DNA from: JBFWUW01 sp050247075
GTDB taxonomy: Bacteria; Planctomycetota; Planctomycetia; Pirellulales; JBFWUW01
Direction of reading: 5' to 3'
Length of the DNA stretch: 64,000 nt
Assembly: GCA_050247075.1 (NCBI GenBank)
Contig: JBFWUW010000009.1
Span: 1 to 64,000, forward strand
Shown here: positions 60,082-64,000 of the stretch, piece by piece
How the letters are laid out: each line of letters begins with the position of its first letter
How positions within the stretch are numbered: position 1 is the stretch's first letter
Made by a program: the position numbers and the translations under genes
The notes under the pieces: generated by a model
What the model saw: the letters and a program-made list of their open reading frames with translations, nothing else
Databases searched by the model: none
What the model was told of the DNA's origin: nothing

Positions 60082-61437
60082 ATGGTTCGCTGGATCGGTG
60101 CGCTGGCAGTGATTGGCGGATGCCTGGCGGCGCGGCCCGCCTGGTCGGAGGAAGCCGCACCCGTGGCGGAAGGTGCCGCCGAAAAAGAGGCCGCCCAGGC
60201 GGAAGCCGCCAAGCAAGAGGAGTACTACGAACTCTACAAGGTGTTTGCCGATTCGCTCGACCAAATCGAACGAAACTACGTGCAAGACGTCAGCCGGCGC
60301 GACCTGATCGATGCCGCCATCAAGGGGATGCTCTCCAAGTTGGATCCCTACAGCAACTACATTCCGCCCGAGGAAGTCACCCAGTTCAAATCGCAAGTCG
60401 AAAGCCAATTTACCGGCGTGGGAATGCAAGTCACGGTGGAGGGGGGCAAGCTCAAGGTGTTAAGCCCCCTGGTGGGTACGCCAGCCTACCGGGCGGGCAT
60501 TCATGCCGGCGATATTATCACGCATATTGAGGGCCAGCCGACCGAGGGCACAACCGTGGATGACGCGGTTCGCAAGCTCAAGGGCCAGGCCGATACCGAG
60601 GTTAAGATTACGGTCTTGCAGCCCCCCCAGGCCGAACCCCGGCAAATCACGCTGAAACGCGAGGTGATCCACGTAGAGACCGTCCTGGGAGACCACCGCA
60701 AAGCCGACGACACTTGGGATTTCTTCATCGATGCCGAGAAAAAGATTGCCTATATCCGCATCATGAGTTTTGCCCGCGAAACGGCCCGCGATCTGGCCGC
60801 GGCCCTCAAACAGCTTGAGGCCGAAAAGGTCAAGGGGCTGGTGATTGACTTGCGGTTCAATCCGGGCGGGCTGTTGAGTTCGGCGGTGGAAATCAGCGAC
60901 CTGTTTGTGGCCGAGGGGCTGATCGTCAGCACCGAGGGGCGGAATGTTCCCAAACGCAGCTACCAGGCGCACAAGGCCGGTACCTATGAGGGTTTTCCGA
61001 TTGCCGTGCTGGTCAACGGGTTTAGCGCCAGCGCCAGTGAAATCCTGGCGGCCTGCCTGCAAGACCATAAGCGGGCCGTGATTGTGGGCGAGCGCAGCTT
61101 TGGCAAGGGGAGCGTGCAAAACGTGATTGACCTGGAGGAAGGCAAGAGCGTGCTTAAGCTGACCACCGCTGGTTACCATCGCCCCAACGGCAAGAACATC
61201 CATAAACTGCCCGGTGCCAAGGACGAAGACGAGTGGGGCGTGCAGCCCGACGAAGGCTACGCCGTTAAGGTCTCGGACGAGGACAATCGCCGCATATTCC
61301 GCGAACGTAGCGAGCGGGGCATGTTAAAGGCCACCAGCGACCCCGCGGTTCCGCCCGCCGCGCCGGCCGCCATTCAAGATGCGCCGCTACAGAAGGCCAT
61401 CGACTATCTTTCGACCGAACTGGCCAAGGCCCCGTGA
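60082..61437 (+). CDS. C-terminal processing protease (S41 family)
   Basis: A 451-residue exported protease (signal LAVIGGCLAARPAWS). The N-terminal tail is Ala/Glu-rich. A PDZ domain follows with FTGVGMQVTVEGGKLKVLSP. The peptidase domain has FNPGGLLSSAVEISDLFV, the nucleophile in FSASASEILAACLQD (Ser317) and the general base in GERSFGKGSVQ (Lys342). The start has GGAG six bases upstream. It probably trims exported proteins. The stop overlaps a GTG start of the tsaD gene (GTGA). Confidence 0.95.
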   Translation: MVRWIGALAVIGGCLAARPAWSEEAAPVAEGAAEKEAAQAEAAKQEEYYELYKVFADSLDQIERNYVQDVSRRDLIDAAIKGMLSKLDPYSNYIPPEEVTQFKSQVESQFTGVGMQVTVEGGKLKVLSPLVGTPAYRAGIHAGDIITHIEGQPTEGTTVDDAVRKLKGQADTEVKITVLQPPQAEPRQITLKREVIHVETVLGDHRKADDTWDFFIDAEKKIAYIRIMSFARETARDLAAALKQLEAEKVKGLVIDLRFNPGGLLSSAVEISDLFVAEGLIVSTEGRNVPKRSYQAHKAGTYEGFPIAVLVNGFSASASEILAACLQDHKRAVIVGERSFGKGSVQNVIDLEEGKSVLKLTTAGYHRPNGKNIHKLPGAKDEDEWGVQPDEGYAVKVSDEDNRRIFRERSERGMLKATSDPAVPPAAPAAIQDAPLQKAIDYLSTELAKAP

Positions 61438-61484
61438 CGGCGGAACCGCGTACGGCGGCAAGGCTGACGGCAACGCCAGGGCCA

Positions 61485-62510
61485 ATGCGGATACTAACCC
61501 TCGAAACGACCTGCGACGAAACCGCGGCCGCCGTGGTCACGGATTCGCTGCAAGTGCTGTCGAGCGTGGTGGCCTCGCAAGATGAATTGCACCAGCGGTT
61601 TGGCGGTGTCGTGCCGGAGATTGCCTCGCGGGCACATGTTGAACGCGTGCTGCCGGTGATCGACAAGGCCCTCCGCCAGGCTGGCTTAGACCCGCGCGAT
61701 TTGGATGCCGTGGCCGTGGCGGTGCAGCCGGGGCTGGCGGGTTCGTTACTGGTCGGCTTGTCGGCCGCCAAGGCCTTATGCGTGGCGCTCGATATTCCGC
61801 TGGTGGCGGTGGACCATGTGCAGGCCCACATTTTTGCCTGCCGCATGGCCGCCGGCCACGATGTTTATCCTTGTATTGGCTTTGTAATCAGCGGCGGCCA
61901 TACCAGCTTGTACCGCTGCGCGGGGCCGCTCGATTTCGGGTTTTTGGGGGGAACCATTGACGACGCGGCGGGCGAAGCCTTCGACAAGGTCGCCAGCCTG
62001 CTGGGGCTGGGCTACCCGGGCGGGCCGGCGATTGGGCGGGCCGCCCAGCCAGGCAACCCGCGGGCGTTTGACTTTCCGCGGCCGTTTATCGACGATAGCC
62101 GCCTCGATTTTAGCTTTAGCGGCCTGAAGACAGCCGTTCGCTACCAGGCGTTTGGCATGGGGCCGCTGCCGGCGGAGCGGCCGCCGCTGCCAGAGCCGCT
62201 GGTGGCCGACCTGGCAGCCAGTTTTGAGCAAGCGGCGGTGGACGTGCTGGCCGCCAAAGCCGAGCAGGCGCTAAGGCGGACGGGTTTGAAGACGCTCTGC
62301 GTGGGGGGCGGCGTGGCAGCCAACCGGCGGCTACGAGAACGCCTGGCCGCCGATGCCGCCGCGCATGGCACCACCTTGCACATCGCCCCGCCGGAGCTTT
62401 GCACGGACAACGCCGTGATGGGGGCCTTGGCGGTAGAGCGCTTGCGGGCCGGCCTGGTTGAGCCGCTGGACCTGGACGTAACTCCCGGTTTGCGGCGGCA
62501 CAAGCGATAA
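61485..62510 (+). CDS. tsaD: tRNA N6-adenosine threonylcarbamoyltransferase
   Basis: A 341-residue TsaD, which with TsaB and TsaE puts threonylcarbamoyl on A37 of ANN-reading tRNAs. The start MRILTLETTCDETAAAV is the family N-terminus. Landmarks: GGVVPEIASRAHVE, the metal-site HVQAH, FVISGGHTSLY, GEAFDKVASLLGLGYPGG, FSGLKTA and GGGVAANRRLRE. A GTG at 61434 overlaps the protease stop and would add 17 residues, giving translational coupling; I prefer 61485 by family alignment. Confidence 0.94.
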   Translation: MRILTLETTCDETAAAVVTDSLQVLSSVVASQDELHQRFGGVVPEIASRAHVERVLPVIDKALRQAGLDPRDLDAVAVAVQPGLAGSLLVGLSAAKALCVALDIPLVAVDHVQAHIFACRMAAGHDVYPCIGFVISGGHTSLYRCAGPLDFGFLGGTIDDAAGEAFDKVASLLGLGYPGGPAIGRAAQPGNPRAFDFPRPFIDDSRLDFSFSGLKTAVRYQAFGMGPLPAERPPLPEPLVADLAASFEQAAVDVLAAKAEQALRRTGLKTLCVGGGVAANRRLRERLAADAAAHGTTLHIAPPELCTDNAVMGALAVERLRAGLVEPLDLDVTPGLRRHKR

Positions 62511-62527
62511 GCCTGCAACGGGCCAAC

Positions 62528-62566
62528 AAAAAAGCCTGGACCGGCGGGTTGGCCGCCGATCCAGGC
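62528..62566 (-). terminator. Intrinsic terminator for the TPR/DUF2135-like gene
   Basis: Read on the minus strand, a hairpin (62566-62534; arms GCCTGGATCGGCGG and CCGGTCCAGGC around a GC-rich loop) is followed by a T-run (62533-62528). It lies 32 bases after the stop of the minus-strand gene and also just after the tsaD stop. Confidence 0.85.
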
Positions 62567-62597
62567 AAATGCAATGTTAAACTTCAGGCCGAAGCGA

Positions 62598-64000
62598 TTA
62601 GAAGCCGCCCATCATGCCACCACCACCCATCATGCCGCCACCACCGGTCGACCCGCCACTGAACGTGAAGGTGTCAACCTTGGTGATGCTGGAAAAGAAT
62701 GGTGCCGGTGTAACACGAACATAGCGGCGATCTGGAGAGATCACCGCTTGCCGCACCTGCATATTGGTACCTTCCGGCAGAATGATAATCACGGGCATGT
62801 AACCAACCGCGCCGCGGCGGCCGATGATCTGCCGGGCGATGGAGGTATCGCCTCGGGCAATAGCCAGTTTTCGCAGCGAGCTGTTGCTGGACATGGCCTG
62901 CAACTGCCGGAACATCACATCGCGGCCCAAGGCTACCTGCTCAGCGGCGGCGTTGGCCAGTTGCGCGTCGGCAATGGCTTCTTGCCGCCGGCCGGTTTCT
63001 AAATCGAAGGAAACCATGTGGTCGCGCTGGCCCAGCTCTACTTGCTTCTTCATCCACACCGCATTGGGAGTGTTGAAGTTGGTGCAGACTTCAACCGATA
63101 CGCTGCCGGTGGGCAGCTTGCCCCACACTTTGCGTACCAACAGCCGGTAGGTGCCGTTGAACCCCTTGGGGCAGACGTAAACCTCTTGCGATTCACCGGT
63201 AGCCGGCAACGCGTCACCCAACAGAGTGCCGCCGCCCGTGGTGCGGGCATTGCGTAGCGAACAGACAGCACCCGACGGCTCCTCCACCGCCAGATCGACA
63301 TCGGCATCGCCCGTCCAGCGGACAATCGCCAAGAAGTCGCGCTGCATGGCATAGTCTAACGCGGTCTGAAATGCTTCCGCCTCGGCCGTACGGTCCTCGG
63401 CTTGCAGCGCCTCAATCGTGGCCTTGGCCTTGCGCAGGGCGTTTTCGGCAATGTGTGCCTGGCTGTCGGGCCAAGCTTGGGTCAGAATGCCGACCGTCCC
63501 CCATTGAATGCCAGGGATGTTCTCCATCCGCGTGGCAACCTCCAGGCCTTGAACGTAAGGTTCTGGACGGTTGGGTTCTATCTTGGCGATTTGCTGGTAA
63601 AGCTTGAGAGCGCGGGAATCCAGGCCCATGTTCGTCAGATAATGCGCGACATACATCTTGTCGACCGTGGAACTGGTGAAGTCGACGGCCGACATCAACG
63701 TCCGTTCGATTTCCTCGGTCTCGCGCCCCGCCGCTTTCATCGACAGGCCCAGGGCCTCAAACATCCAGGGCTGCCCTTGGCCGTGCCGCAGGGCGGCTTG
63801 CATGAGGGCAATCGACTGGTCGAAATCCTTGGCGACGGTCAAACGGCGGATCGTCTCGCGGACGTCGGCCTGATCGACCATCGGGTCTTGATGGCTGGCG
63901 AAGTAGTCGTTCCAGGCTGCATCGGTCGCTTCTCCAGCCTGGACTTTGACCGACAAGGCCTTGGCCTTGCGGGCCGGCCTGGCTGGCTCAGCCGCCGTGG
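62598..64000 (-). CDS. TPR and DUF2135-like protein (N-terminus cut by the window edge)
   Basis: At least 467 residues are open to the right edge without a convincing start, so the gene continues outside. The N-terminal visible part is helical, TPR-like (ALGLSMKAAGRETEEIERTL, LYQQIAKIEPNRPEPYVQGL). A beta domain follows (FLAIVRWTGDADVDLAVEEP, VYVCPKGFNGTYRLLVRKVW), resembling DUF2135/YfaP. After a helical stretch, a final beta segment ends in a Gly-Met-rich tail (GGGGMMGGGGMMGGF). Planctomycetes have exported relatives. Function unknown. Confidence 0.75.
   Translation of the reverse strand, partial: TAAEPARPARKAKALSVKVQAGEATDAAWNDYFASHQDPMVDQADVRETIRRLTVAKDFDQSIALMQAALRHGQGQPWMFEALGLSMKAAGRETEEIERTLMSAVDFTSSTVDKMYVAHYLTNMGLDSRALKLYQQIAKIEPNRPEPYVQGLEVATRMENIPGIQWGTVGILTQAWPDSQAHIAENALRKAKATIEALQAEDRTAEAEAFQTALDYAMQRDFLAIVRWTGDADVDLAVEEPSGAVCSLRNARTTGGGTLLGDALPATGESQEVYVCPKGFNGTYRLLVRKVWGKLPTGSVSVEVCTNFNTPNAVWMKKQVELGQRDHMVSFDLETGRRQEAIADAQLANAAAEQVALGRDVMFRQLQAMSSNSSLRKLAIARGDTSIARQIIGRRGAVGYMPVIIILPEGTNMQVRQAVISPDRRYVRVTPAPFFSSITKVDTFTFSGGSTGGGGMMGGGGMMGGF

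Noticed and set aside
1..64000. tRNA or rRNA genes
   Set aside because: I found no cloverleaf-consistent TTCGAAT-type T-loop with matching arms, and no rRNA-like stretches; a covariance-model scan was not possible here.

Overview
The window is high-GC bacterial chromosomal DNA, very probably from a planctomycete (Planctomycetota, Pirellulales-like). Several gene families point there: a Tat-exported DUF1501 protein, a giant secreted dehydrogenase/c-type-haem protein, a Tat-exported Gfo/Idh/MocA oxidoreductase, an exported sulfatase, a DUF6655-like lipoprotein, a C2-like secreted protein, and the MoxR/DUF58/BatA/VWA block. Genes are mostly in short runs separated by spacers full of short palindromic and tandem repeats. 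I see no rRNA, tRNA, CRISPR array, phage module or transposase.

Left part (1-10.4 kb, minus strand): after the first codons of a gene running off the left edge comes a cluster for the N-methylglutamate route of methylamine oxidation. Read 5'->3' it is mgsA, mgsB, mgsC (glutamate-synthase-like N-methylglutamate synthase), a DUF2750 gene, gmaS (gamma-glutamylmethylamide synthetase, glutamine synthetase type III-like), then mgdB, mgdC, mgdD (sarcosine-oxidase-like delta, alpha and gamma subunits of N-methylglutamate dehydrogenase). The beta subunit mgdA is not in the window. A repeat element sits exactly between mgsA and mgsB, flanked by two copies of their junction.

10.6-25.6 kb: a nucleotide-sugar epimerase, DUF1501 protein, C2-like exported protein, SDR, tungstate transporter tupB-tupC-tupA, enolase, a MORN-like repeat protein, ispH, a sulfatase with an altered active-site motif and a Tat-exported metallophosphoesterase. 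25.7-36.7 kb: a pentapeptide-repeat protein, a glycosidase-like secreted protein, a low-GC membrane-protein islet, a Gfo/Idh/MocA oxidoreductase, a DUF6655-like lipoprotein and the large c-type-haem protein.

36.7-44.9 kb (minus strand): a VWA/GATase-like membrane protein, MoxR ATPase, DUF58 protein, BatA-like VWA protein and a methyltransferase, i.e. a chaperone/metal-ion-adhesion system in the envelope. 45-48.7 kb: a thioredoxin-NHL protein (NHLRC2-like) divergent from a lipoprotein joining a CX5R phosphatase domain to a C-terminal CxxCH cytochrome c'-like domain. 48.8-58 kb: a TetR regulator, one RND membrane-fusion lipoprotein and two tandem RND pumps, with a shared candidate operator. 58-64 kb: a small membrane protein, LarC, a CTP/S41 protease, tsaD and the C-terminal part of a TPR/DUF2135-like protein with its own terminator.

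The spacers hold at least eight repeat families. One is a MITE-like element of about 170 bp with 25-bp terminal inverted repeats and 3-bp TWA target duplications (two complete copies, three partial). Several genes end inside such repeats, which have supplied their C-terminal residues.
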